Made by a program: the position numbers and the translations under genes. Source: Arthrobacter sp. MN05-02 (GTDB lineage Bacteria > Actinomycetota > Actinomycetes > Actinomycetales > Micrococcaceae). From it: DNA of 64,000 bases. Numbering within the stretch: position 1 is the first letter of the stretch; the number at the start of each line of letters is the position of its first letter. Below the pieces are notes generated by a model, which saw nothing but the letters and a program-made list of their open reading frames with translations, was not told the DNA's origin and ran no database searches. Location of the stretch: the NCBI GenBank assembly GCA_004001285.1, contig AP018697.1, positions 2,728,001 through 2,792,000 on the forward strand, in the 5' to 3' direction. Of this stretch, positions 1 through 6,797 are shown piece after piece.

Positions 1-512
1 GATCTCCCATCGGCGCTGGCGAACCAGTGCGGCGTGTGGGTGTCGAACTCGGCGGCCTCGCCCGGCCCGAGCACGAAGTCGTTGCTCCCCAGCACGAGCC
101 GCAGCGATCCGTTGAGGATGTACAGCCACTCATAGCCCTCGTGCACCTGCAGCTCGGGCTCCGTACCGCGAGCGTTGCCCGCCAGCACCATCTTGTACGC
201 CTGCACGCCACCCGGCCGCTTCGTCAGGGGGATGGCCGTGATGCCGTGGTGCTCGATCGGACGCAGGTGGATCCGGGGATCACCGGTCGGAGGGGCCCCG
301 ACCAGGTCGTCGAGCGGGACCCCGTAGAGCTGCGCGATGGGCAGCAGGAGTTCCAGGTTGGGGCGCCGACGGCCCGACTCGAGCCGGGACAGGGTACTGA
401 CGGACACGCCGGACGCCGCGGACACCTCGCCGAGGGTCAGATTGCGTTCGGCGCGCAGGGCCCGGAGCCGAGGTCCGACGGCGTCGAGCACCGAGGTCAG
501 GTCTGCAGTCAT
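1..512 (-). CDS. XRE-family regulator with C-terminal cupin domain, 5' part only (truncated by window edge)
   Basis: This encodes a DNA-binding regulator with a small-molecule-binding cupin. The first 170 residues are visible and the gene runs off the left edge. Residues about 12-66 form a helix-turn-helix with the typical SGVSVSTLSRLESG recognition segment. Residues about 100-165 hold a cupin fold with EGYEWLYILNGSL followed by a GPGEAAEFDTHTPHWF-type second motif, which usually carries the metal or ligand site. The ATG at 512 is the only sensible start. The gene is divergent from the flavin oxidoreductase starting at 606, so it probably controls that operon and itself from the 93-base gap. 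The effector is unknown. The family assignment is firm and the target is inferred from position. Confidence 0.88.
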   Translation of the reverse strand, partial: MTADLTSVLDAVGPRLRALRAERNLTLGEVSAASGVSVSTLSRLESGRRRPNLELLLPIAQLYGVPLDDLVGAPPTGDPRIHLRPIEHHGITAIPLTKRPGGVQAYKMVLAGNARGTEPELQVHEGYEWLYILNGSLRLVLGSNDFVLGPGEAAEFDTHTPHWFASADGR

Positions 513-605
513 GGGCCCATCTTGCCATACCGGCAAAGTAGTTTGCCTGACGGACGCCACCGTGCCGATGCTGGACGTATCAGCGCAACAGAAGGAGAAC
601 TCGTC

Positions 606-1715
606 ATGACAGCCACCACCCGGCCCCTGCAGGACAGGTACGACGTCGTCGTCGTCGGAGGCGGAGCCGCGGGACTCAGCGCCGCCGTCACCCTGGGCCG
701 AGCACTCCGCTCCGTCCTCGTGATCGACGCCGGCCGCCCCCGCAACGCACCCGCCCAGGGCGTCCACGGATTCCTGACGCGCGAAGGCATGCATCCGCTC
801 GCGCTGCTCGATGCCGGCCGCGCCGAGGCGGAGTCCTACGGGTCCACCGTCCTGGCGGCCGAGGCCGTGCAGGTGCGCCGCGAGACCGAAGGGTTCGCCG
901 TGGAGCTGTCCGACGGCCGCGTGGTCCGAGGCCGCCGCCTGCTCCTGGCCACCGGGCTCACCGACGGCCTGCCCGACATCCCCGGGCTCCTCGACCAGTG
1001 GGGTGCGGGCGTGGTCCACTGCCCGTACTGCCACGGCTACGAGATCCGCGGCCGGCGCATCGGCGTCCTGGGCACCGGGCCCCTCTCCGTCCACCAGACC
1101 CTTCTCTTCCGGCAGTGGTCGGACGACATCACGCTCTTCCTCAACGACACGGTGAAGCCGACGGACGAGGACTGGGACCGTCTGGCGGCGCGCTCCATCC
1201 GCGTGGTCGACGGCGCCGTCGCATCGATCGACGCGTCCGGCGGTGTGCTGTCAGGAGTGACCACGCACAGCGGCACGGCTTTCGAGCTGGACGCCCTCGC
1301 CGTCGGTACACGGATGGAGGCCAACGGCGGACTGCTCGCACCGCTCGGACTTCCGGAGCAGCAGCATCCGACGGGAATGGGCCGGTTCGTCGAACCCGGG
1401 CCCATGGGCACGACGGCCGTTCCCGGCGTCTATGTCGCCGGGAACGTCTCCAACCTCGCCGCGCAGGTCGTCGTTGCGGCGGCCGAAGGCACTCTGGCGG
1501 GTGCTGCGATCAACGCGAGCCTCGTCGAGGAGGAGACGGCCTGGGCCGTGGCGGGCCACCGCGGACCCTTCTCCGCATCGTCGGAGAACGAGGTCTCGGC
1601 GCGCGTCCTCGGCACGCGCCGGCACGGGCTCGATGATGGGGTCCCGGGTGCTCCAGCACCCGCCGGGTCGATGGCTCGCGACGGGGCCGGAGAAGGGGTA
1701 CGCCGTGCAGGTTGA
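606..1715 (+). CDS. NAD(P)/FAD-dependent oxidoreductase, thioredoxin-reductase-like
   Basis: A 369-residue flavoprotein of the thioredoxin reductase fold. It has an N-terminal FAD dinucleotide-binding site (VVVVGGGAAGLSAA, about residues 13-26), a disulfide motif CPYC near residue 141 in the context VVHCPYCHGYE, a second nucleotide-binding site (GVLGTGPLS) and a C-terminal FAD motif (GVYVAGNVSN). The central Cys pair lies where TrxB has CATC, so a dithiol role is likely, but the electron acceptor cannot be read. The ATG at 606 follows AAGGAG at 592-597. Longer upstream readings run through the antisense of the XRE gene and are not credible. The 3' end overlaps the next gene by 11 bases, which implies translational coupling. 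In relatives the oxidoreductase and methyltransferase domains can be fused (recalled, not searched). The last 25 residues are low complexity. Confidence 0.9.
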   Translation: MTATTRPLQDRYDVVVVGGGAAGLSAAVTLGRALRSVLVIDAGRPRNAPAQGVHGFLTREGMHPLALLDAGRAEAESYGSTVLAAEAVQVRRETEGFAVELSDGRVVRGRRLLLATGLTDGLPDIPGLLDQWGAGVVHCPYCHGYEIRGRRIGVLGTGPLSVHQTLLFRQWSDDITLFLNDTVKPTDEDWDRLAARSIRVVDGAVASIDASGGVLSGVTTHSGTAFELDALAVGTRMEANGGLLAPLGLPEQQHPTGMGRFVEPGPMGTTAVPGVYVAGNVSNLAAQVVVAAAEGTLAGAAINASLVEEETAWAVAGHRGPFSASSENEVSARVLGTRRHGLDDGVPGAPAPAGSMARDGAGEGVRRAG

Positions 1716-2334
1716 GTACACGCAGGAGTTCTGGGACGACCGCTACCGGCAGCGTCCGAGGATCTGGAGCGGCAGACCGAACCGTCAGCTCGTCTCCGTG
1801 GTGGAGGATCTCCCTCCGGGAAGGGCACTCGACGTCGGCTGCGGAGAAGGAGCGGACGCCGCCTGGCTCGCCTCCCGCGGCTGGTCCGTCCTCGGCATCG
1901 ACGTCTCCGACGTCGCACTCTCCCGCGCCCGGGCCCACACGGAGGGTCTCGAACCGTCCGTCGCGGAACGCCTCGAGTGGCGCCGGGTGGACCTGCTGGC
2001 CTCGCCGGACCTGCCCACAGGCATGGATCTCGTCTCCGTCCAGTTCCTGCACCTGCCGGAACCGGAGCGTTCGCGCATCTTCGCCTCCCTGGCGACCCTG
2101 GTCGGCGTCGGCGGGACGCTCCTGATCGTCGCCCACGATCCCTCGGACCTCCACTCCGGCGTCGGACGGCCTGCCCAGCCCGATCTCTTCTACACGCCCG
2201 AGGAGATGGCGGGGCTGCTCGACGACGGCTGGGACATCCGGGTGTGCGAGTCGCGTCCACGTGTCGAGCACACCGCCGACGGCCGGGACGTGAGCATCAG
2301 CGACGCGGTGCTGCAGGCGGTACGGACCCGCTGA
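1705..2334 (+). CDS. class I SAM-dependent methyltransferase
   Basis: A 209-residue soluble methyltransferase. The SAM-binding motif I reads ALDVGCGEGADAAWLA near residue 40, followed by an acidic motif (GIDVSD) and a motif III region GGTLLIVAHDP. The early segment FWDDRYRQRP..WSGRPN is characteristic of a family close to thiopurine/tellurite-type methyltransferases found next to flavin oxidoreductases. I chose the GTG at 1705 because GGAGAAGGGG lies just upstream and the protein then begins right at the conserved FWDDRY block. It overlaps the oxidoreductase stop by 11 bases, so both are made from one transcript. The methyl acceptor is unknown. Confidence 0.85.
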   Translation: MQVEYTQEFWDDRYRQRPRIWSGRPNRQLVSVVEDLPPGRALDVGCGEGADAAWLASRGWSVLGIDVSDVALSRARAHTEGLEPSVAERLEWRRVDLLASPDLPTGMDLVSVQFLHLPEPERSRIFASLATLVGVGGTLLIVAHDPSDLHSGVGRPAQPDLFYTPEEMAGLLDDGWDIRVCESRPRVEHTADGRDVSISDAVLQAVRTR

Positions 2335-2345
2335 CCCGTCCGCAA

Positions 2346-2387
2346 GGGTCCGGCGGGATGCTGCGGTGCGTGCGTCCCGCCGGACCC
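2346..2387. terminator. GC-rich hairpin after methyltransferase gene
   Basis: A perfect 13-base inverted repeat (GGGTCCGGCGGGA at 2346-2358 and its complement at 2375-2387) with a 16-base loop lies 11 bases after the stop codon. There is no T tract, so it is a probable terminator or mRNA-stabilising hairpin. Confidence 0.55.
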
Positions 2388-2392
2388 GTCGG

Positions 2393-2398
2393 TAGCCT
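2393..2398 (+). promoter_or_regulatory. -10 hexamer of rtcB, leaderless arrangement
   Basis: TAGCCT ends six bases before the ATG of rtcB and no Shine-Dalgarno sequence is present. In actinobacteria a TANNNT hexamer at this distance puts the transcription start on or next to the A of ATG, giving a leaderless mRNA. Confidence 0.5.
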
Positions 2399-2404
2399 CG
2401 ACGG

Positions 2405-3574
2405 ATGCAGTGGATCACGGAGAAGTACGTCAACTTCGCCAGCATCATCGACGACGCGACGCTCGCACAGAACCGCAGGACGAGTTCCATGCCGTTCGTG
2501 TACCCCCACTTCGCCTCCATGCCCGACGCCCATCTGGGCCTCGGCTGCGCTGTCGGTTCGGTCCTGCCGACCCTCGGCGCGATCATCCCGGCGGCGGTCG
2601 GGGTGGACATCGGCTGCGGGATGGTCGCCGTGCGCACGAACTACTCGGCAGGAGACATCGCGGGTCTGGACCGGCGGAGGCTGCGCGAGTCGATCGAATG
2701 GGCCGTACCCCTCTCCGCGGGCAACAACAACAAGCGGGTGTCCGCCTCCGCCCAGCCGCGCATCGACGCCCTCGACGAGGACGCCCGGCGCGCCGGGTTC
2801 GACCCTGCCGGCTACGTCAAGAACTGGCGGCTGCAGCTGGGTACCCTCGGCTCCGGCAACCACTTCATCGAGGTGTCGCTCGACGAGGCGGACGACGTCT
2901 GGCTGTTCCTGCACTCGGGCTCGCGCGGTATCGGGAACCGCATCGCGCAGCGCCATATCCGAGCGGCGCAGGACTACTGTGCGGGTCGGTCCATCTCGCT
3001 GCCGCATCAGGATCTCGCCTACCTCGAGGAGGGAACGCCCGAGTTCGACCGCTACATCGGCGAACTGCTGTGGGCGCAGAAGTTCGCCCTGCTCAACCGC
3101 GAGGAGATGATGGACCGCGTGGTCGGCCAGTTCACGCACTGGGTCGGCAAGCCCGTGCAGGAGCTCGAACGCATCAACTGCCACCACAACTACACGCACC
3201 GGGAGAGCCACTTCGGGAAGGACGTCTGGCTCTCCCGCAAGGGTGCCATCGCGGCGGATCCAGGGCGCCCAGGCCTCATCCCGGGCTCGATGGGTACGCG
3301 CTCCTACGTGGTGACGGGCAGGGGCAACAGGGAGGCGATGGATTCGGCGCCCCACGGAGCGGGACGGGAGTACTCCCGCAACGCCGCGCGGAGGACCTTC
3401 ACGCAGGACCAGCTCCGAGCCGCGATGCAGGGCATCGAATTCCGGGACACCCCTGCATTCCTCGACGAGATCCCGGCCGCCTACAAGGACATCGATATCG
3501 TCATGCAGGACGCCCGGGACCTCGTGGACATCCGGCATACCCTGCGGCAGATCATCAACGTGAAGGGCGACTGA
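2405..3574 (+). CDS. rtcB: RtcB-type RNA 3'-phosphate ligase
   Basis: RtcB joins RNA 2',3'-cyclic phosphate or 3'-phosphate ends to 5'-hydroxyl ends using GTP and Mn(II). The 389-residue protein covers the whole family fold. Visible landmarks are the DIGCGM metal-ligand loop, GSGNHFIEV, HSGSRGIGN, the metal-binding CHHNYTHRE segment, GTRSYVV, and SAPHGAGREYSR, whose His is the nucleotidylated residue in characterised RtcB proteins. No archease, RtcA or RtcR gene lies beside it. It stands alone between two hairpin or leaderless boundaries. Its role here, tRNA or rRNA repair after ribonuclease damage, is inferred from the family. Confidence 0.93.
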   Translation: MQWITEKYVNFASIIDDATLAQNRRTSSMPFVYPHFASMPDAHLGLGCAVGSVLPTLGAIIPAAVGVDIGCGMVAVRTNYSAGDIAGLDRRRLRESIEWAVPLSAGNNNKRVSASAQPRIDALDEDARRAGFDPAGYVKNWRLQLGTLGSGNHFIEVSLDEADDVWLFLHSGSRGIGNRIAQRHIRAAQDYCAGRSISLPHQDLAYLEEGTPEFDRYIGELLWAQKFALLNREEMMDRVVGQFTHWVGKPVQELERINCHHNYTHRESHFGKDVWLSRKGAIAADPGRPGLIPGSMGTRSYVVTGRGNREAMDSAPHGAGREYSRNAARRTFTQDQLRAAMQGIEFRDTPAFLDEIPAAYKDIDIVMQDARDLVDIRHTLRQIINVKGD

Positions 3575-3612
3575 CGGGCCCTGTCGGCACCGCGGACTCT
3601 CGTGGCGGCGGC

Positions 3613-3618
3613 TAGGCT
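3613..3618 (+). promoter_or_regulatory. -10 hexamer of the 3625 gene, leaderless arrangement
   Basis: TAGGCT ends six bases before ATG 3625, with no ribosome binding site between them. The geometry is the same as for rtcB. Confidence 0.45.
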
Positions 3619-3624
3619 GACGCC

Positions 3625-4056
3625 ATGTCGCTCCTGACCGGCACCCAGCCGCCCGACCCGATCGTGGTGGAGGTCGCCTCGGGGTCTCCCCCGTGGTGGG
3701 AGGTCGTCGGTGCGCTCGCACCCCTCGCCGTGCTGCTCGCGGCGGTACTGGCCGCGGTCACGGCATTCGCGGCCCTTCGGCAGCGCTCGACGGCGGACCG
3801 CGCCGCGCTGGAGCAGAAGAGGCGCGCCGACGATCGTGCCGAATGGTGGCGGAGGACGCAGTGGGCCATCGACGCCGCGACGTCCCTCGACCCGATCCGG
3901 CAGGAAGCAGGGGTGGAGGCGCTGCTCCAGCTGTCCTACAGCGACCTGGCGACCGAGGAGGACCGCCTGATCCTGGACGCGATCTGGGTGAGCAATCCGG
4001 TGGTGAATCCGGAGGATCCCGACGCTGGACTGCCCGATGGCGGTGCCGGACAATGA
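3625..4056 (+). CDS. small single-span membrane protein of unknown function
   Basis: A 143-residue protein with a periplasmic-side N terminus, one transmembrane segment at about residues 27-48 (ALAPLAVLLAAVLAAVTAFA) and a charged cytoplasmic helix rich in Arg, Lys and Glu (about 50-90). The remainder is acidic with LSYSDLATEEDRLILDAIW. I recognise no named family. It is followed after 23 bases by a 57-residue basic protein, and the two may form a small operon. Confidence 0.65.
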   Translation: MSLLTGTQPPDPIVVEVASGSPPWWEVVGALAPLAVLLAAVLAAVTAFAALRQRSTADRAALEQKRRADDRAEWWRRTQWAIDAATSLDPIRQEAGVEALLQLSYSDLATEEDRLILDAIWVSNPVVNPEDPDAGLPDGGAGQ

Positions 4057-4079
4057 GACCGGGACGAAGGAGAGCGCCG

Positions 4080-4253
4080 ATGACCGATTCAGCACATGCA
4101 CGGCAAGCGCCGTCCGGACAGGGCGGCTATCGACGACCCGCCGATACTCCGCGGGTGACGGCGGCGAAAGCACGTCTCCGTGTGGCTCTCGATCAGCAGC
4201 TGGGCCGCAAGACGCCCCAATCCGTGAAGGATGCAGCGGCGGGCAAGCGCTAG
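4080..4253 (+). CDS. small basic protein, unknown function
   Basis: A 57-residue ORF starting at ATG 4080 behind GAAGGAG. The second half is Lys/Arg-rich (VTAAKARLRVALDQQLGRKT) and predicted helical. It has no signal peptide or membrane span. It lies 23 bases after the membrane protein gene in the same direction, so cotranscription is likely. The good ribosome binding site and coding-type third-position GC support it as real. Function is unknown. Confidence 0.55.
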   Translation: MTDSAHARQAPSGQGGYRRPADTPRVTAAKARLRVALDQQLGRKTPQSVKDAAAGKR

Positions 4254-4280
4254 CAGCCGCGCCGATGGTCGGATCGTAGT

Positions 4281-4300
4281 CCGGCAGGTGCGCCTGCCGG
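4281..4300. terminator. hairpin after the 4080-4253 gene
   Basis: CCGGCAGG and CCTGCCGG form a perfect 8-base stem around a TGCG loop, followed by GTTTCG. It ends the small operon at 3625-4253. Confidence 0.5.
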
Positions 4301-4543
4301 GTTTCGTCGTGAACTGCGGTGCGGGTCCACATCCAGCAGGCGTGTGCTCGCGAACTCTTGGCGGCCTTCGCCCACACGCTCGGCTGGGCCGTTAGCGGAA
4401 ACGTCCGTATCCGCTACACCGGTCTTCGAAGGCGGGACGAGTCGATTGTTGTGAACCGGTCTTCATGGTCGGAGGCCGCCGGCTCAGCCGTGTGCGGTGC
4501 TGAAGCGTGACGCGCCGACGTGATGGCGTCACGCGCTGATTGT
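4301..4543. other. gene-free stretch upstream of the GAF-ANTAR gene
   Basis: I see no convincing coding frame here. A 63-codon open frame at 4319-4510 lacks a ribosome binding site and any recognisable family. The stretch has a slightly lower GC content than its neighbours and probably carries the promoter and leader of the regulator. Confidence 0.4.
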
Positions 4544-4549
4544 CATACT
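4544..4549 (+). promoter_or_regulatory. -10 hexamer of the GAF-ANTAR gene, leaderless arrangement
   Basis: CATACT ends six bases before ATG 4556, which has no Shine-Dalgarno sequence. The spacing matches the other leaderless candidates in the window. Confidence 0.4.
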
Positions 4550-4555
4550 GGGCTG

Positions 4556-5323
4556 ATGACCAATAGTTCCGGATCCGACCAGACCGACGATGCAGACCGT
4601 TCATCGCCCGAGACAGAACCCGGCCAGGAGCCGGAGAGCTTCTCGAGCAAGATGAGTACGCTGGCCCGCTCCCTGCAGGCCGAGGACGACCCTGAAGAGG
4701 TGCTGGCCCTGCTGGTCCAGGCCGCGGTCGACCTCGTCCCCGGTGCCGACGAAGGATCGATCAGCGTGGTCAAGGCGCGGAAACGGATCGAATCCCAGGC
4801 GGCGTCGAGCGACCTGCCGAAAGACGTCGACGCTGTCCAGGGAGAAGTAAGGCAGGGTCCGTGTCTCGATGCCGTCTTCGAGCACGAAACAGTGCTGGTC
4901 AATGACATGGCCACCGAGCAACGATGGCCGAAGTTCGCCCGCCGGGCCGCTGACCTGGGAGCGGCGAGCATGCTGTCCTTCCAGCTGTACGTCGAGGGGG
5001 ACAACATGGGCGCCCTGAATCTGTACGGCCGATCCGCCAACGGGTTCACGGACGAGTCCGAGGAAGTCGGGCGCCTCATCGCCTCACACGCCGCCGTGGC
5101 CTACGCGGACACCCAGAAACTCGAGCAGATGCGCGAGATCACCCGGTCCCGCGACATCATCGGGCAGGCCAAAGGCATCCTCATGGAGCGCTACGGCATC
5201 ACCGCGCAGCATGCCTTCGTCATGCTCACCCAGGCCAGCTCTCACACCAACACGAAACTCTTCGACGTCGCCGACCAGCTCGCGAGCACCGGAGAGCTAC
5301 CTTCCGCCCGCCGCCGCACCTGA
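4556..5323 (+). CDS. GAF-ANTAR RNA-binding antiterminator
   Basis: A 255-residue regulator with an acidic, disordered N terminus (about 1-30), a GAF sensor domain (about 35-180, with VDLVPGADEGSISVV and MLSFQLYVEGDNMGALNLY) and a C-terminal ANTAR domain (about 190-245, with IGQAKGILMERYGIT). ANTAR proteins bind paired hairpins in nascent RNA and prevent termination. The ATG at 4556 is preferred over one 36 bases upstream because of the -10 geometry and because the family starts near here. A paralogue of the same architecture is encoded at 54323-55069. RNA targets are not identified. Confidence 0.9.
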   Translation: MTNSSGSDQTDDADRSSPETEPGQEPESFSSKMSTLARSLQAEDDPEEVLALLVQAAVDLVPGADEGSISVVKARKRIESQAASSDLPKDVDAVQGEVRQGPCLDAVFEHETVLVNDMATEQRWPKFARRAADLGAASMLSFQLYVEGDNMGALNLYGRSANGFTDESEEVGRLIASHAAVAYADTQKLEQMREITRSRDIIGQAKGILMERYGITAQHAFVMLTQASSHTNTKLFDVADQLASTGELPSARRRT

Positions 5324-5452
5324 CCGCCACCCGAACCCTCACAGCGCCACGACGATCCCGGCCGGCTCGATACCAGGACCTTCGGTGTTCCCGCCGATGG
5401 CTTGTCGTGCATCGACTTTCCCGCTGTGCTCCTGTTCGCCGGTGTCATCGGG

Positions 5453-5575
5453 CTAGCCCTGACGGGCCTTCATGCGCGGGTTCTTCTTGTTGATGACCAA
5501 GGTCTTGCCGCGGCGCCGGACGATCTGCGCTCCAGGGATCTTCTTCAATGCGCGGAGGGAATTACGAACCTTCAT
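5453..5575 (-). CDS. rpmJ: 50S ribosomal protein L36, zinc-independent (C-minus, type B) paralogue
   Basis: A 40-residue protein starting [19 protein letters not shown] and ending MKARQG, with a good AAGGAG six to seven bases before the ATG. It matches the YkgO-type L36, which lacks the four zinc-binding Cys/His residues of the standard L36. The sequence has no Cys at all. Such C-minus paralogues replace the zinc-containing form when zinc is scarce, freeing ribosomal zinc, and are normally repressed by Zur. Its position beside the AztABCD zinc transporter genes supports that role. It is too short for ordinary ORF callers. The identification is firm, and regulation by zinc is inferred. Confidence 0.93.
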   Translation of the reverse strand: MKVRNSLRALKKIPGAQIVRRRGKTLVINKKNPRMKARQG

Positions 5576-5615
5576 GATGCTCCTTCAGTAGATGCAGTCT
5601 GCTGCTGGTGGTCCT

Positions 5616-5632
5616 GCTGACCAACGGTCAGC
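5616..5632. promoter_or_regulatory. inverted repeat upstream of rpmJ
   Basis: GCTGACC and GGTCAGC flank AAC, a perfect 7-base palindrome 41 bases upstream of the rpmJ start. It could be an operator or a small hairpin between the GTPase remnant and rpmJ. It does not resemble the AT-rich Zur consensus. Confidence 0.35.
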
Positions 5633-5837
5633 GGGCGGTGGTCACGGGCTGGGGGTTGGTGGTCGGGGATTGGTGGTGGGGGCTGACGGTGACGGATGCA
5701 TCTTCAGTGGCGGGCCCGGGGCTGTGCTTGGTGCCCGCGGGCCGCTCATGGGCCGGCATGGTCCGCAGTTCCTGATCAATCAGGACGAAGGCATCGAGCA
5801 GGCTGGTCGACAGTGGAAGCCCACGGGGCGATGGTGT

Positions 5838-6000
5838 TCAGCCCATCGCGTTCTGCGCCGTCGTGCCGGGCGGCAACCCGACGATCGCGCGTGTCGTCCC
5901 GGCTGCTGCCAGCCGTAACAGGGTGGGTGCAAAGTCCAGCCGGACGGTGCAACTCGGACAGTCATGTTCGAGCACCGATGACCCGCGCTCGATAAGGCGC
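5838..6000 (-). pseudogene. remnant of a COG0523 (CobW-like) zinc-related GTPase
   Basis: Directly after the aztA stop codon the same strand stays open for 54 codons with residues such as RLIERGSSVLEHDCPSCTVR, LDFAPTLLRLAAAG and AIVGLPPGTTA. This strongly resembles the middle of actinobacterial CobW-family GTPases, where an EHxCxSCTxR segment precedes a LLPTLxRLA helix. The P-loop part is absent because aztA occupies that place, and the frame stops before the C-terminal domain. There is no proper start codon. I read it as the leftover of a zinc-chaperone GTPase once located between aztA and rpmJ. The assignment is by pattern memory and needs a profile search. Confidence 0.5.
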
Positions 6001-6744
6001 TCATTCCGATGGAGGCGACGTATGAGCGATGCGACCCGCGTCGAGTGTGATGATGTGATCGGCCGCGGCGAGGGTGGTGTCATCGTGAGATACGCAGATG
6101 ACGGTCGCCCCGCGGGCCTGCTCAGCGAACAGGACGTCGGCGACGATGGCCCGGGTGGCGGCGTCCAGGCCGGTGGTGGGCTCATCGAGCAGGACGATTT
6201 CGGCGCGCTGCGCCAGTCCTTGAGCCAGGAACGCACGTTGACGCTGCCCTCCCGAAAGGGCACTCAAAGGCCGATCCTGATAACCGGTCAGGCCGACGAT
6301 GTCGATGCACTCGTCGATGATACGTCGATCCTCCGCCCGCAGACGTCGGAGGATGCCGACCGCCGGCCAGCGCCCCATGGTCACCGTGTCCCGGACCGTG
6401 AGGGGCATGCGGTCGGATACTTCGCTGCGCTGCACGACCAGGGCCCGGCGGGCATGTGCGGGCACCGACACTGTCCCGCGACGGGGCTCCAGCACGCCGG
6501 CCAGAACCGCCAGGAGGGTCGATTTCCCCGATCCGTTGGCACCCGCAATCGCCGTTACAGCGCCGCTGTCGAGCGTGCAGGAAAGGCCGCACAGGGCGTC
6601 GACGCCGTCATGATCGAACCACACATCGGTGAGCCTCAAAGGCTCACCCCAACCCCCATCCGACCCGGATCCGCGCGAAGCGGGTCGAGTGCTGGTGATC
6701 GGGAGCCGTCCGGGCAGGAAAGAAAGAAGTCGGGCAGGGGGCAT
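6001..6744 (-). CDS. aztA: zinc ABC transporter ATP-binding protein AztA
   Basis: This 247-residue protein powers import of Zn(II) delivered by AztC through AztB. It shows Walker A GANGSGKST (about residues 69-77), the ABC signature LSGGQRQRA, Walker B VLLDEPTTGLD and a switch His in SHDD. The first 34 residues are an unusual Ser/Pro/Arg-rich extension. A later TTG just before LRLTDVWF is a possible true start, since the ATG at 6744 sits right against GAGGG. The gene is divergent from aztB across a 53-base gap holding a Zur-like palindrome. Its stop abuts a truncated GTPase remnant. Assignment to the Azt rather than the Znu group rests on the two AztD genes in the locus. Confidence 0.85.
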   Translation of the reverse strand: MPPARLLSFLPGRLPITSTRPASRGSGSDGGWGEPLRLTDVWFDHDGVDALCGLSCTLDSGAVTAIAGANGSGKSTLLAVLAGVLEPRRGTVSVPAHARRALVVQRSEVSDRMPLTVRDTVTMGRWPAVGILRRLRAEDRRIIDECIDIVGLTGYQDRPLSALSGGQRQRAFLAQGLAQRAEIVLLDEPTTGLDAATRAIVADVLFAEQARGATVICVSHDDTTLAAADHIITLDAGRIAHTSPPSE

Positions 6745-6762
6745 CCCTCGACGCTACCAGAT

Positions 6763-6777
6763 TGAGAACGAAACTCA
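6763..6777. promoter_or_regulatory. Zur-box-like site between aztA and aztB
   Basis: TGAGAACGAAACTCA has TGAG/CTCA arms and agrees at about 10 of 15 positions with the actinobacterial Zur consensus TGAAAATCATTTTCA as I recall it. It sits in a short AT-rich island of an otherwise GC-rich region, placed to control both divergent genes. The central positions are not symmetrical, so this is a candidate only. Confidence 0.45.
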
Positions 6778-6797
6778 TTTAAGTTTAGGGTTGCCCG

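Noticed and set aside
27..605. N-terminal extension of the flavin oxidoreductase frame
   Set aside because: It is the antisense of the XRE-cupin gene, whose protein reads well. The oxidoreductase has a good ribosome binding site at 592-597 and a normal N terminus at 606.
4319..4510. 63-codon ORF between the small basic protein and the GAF-ANTAR gene
   Set aside because: There is no ribosome binding site, no recognisable family and no coding-like third-position bias.
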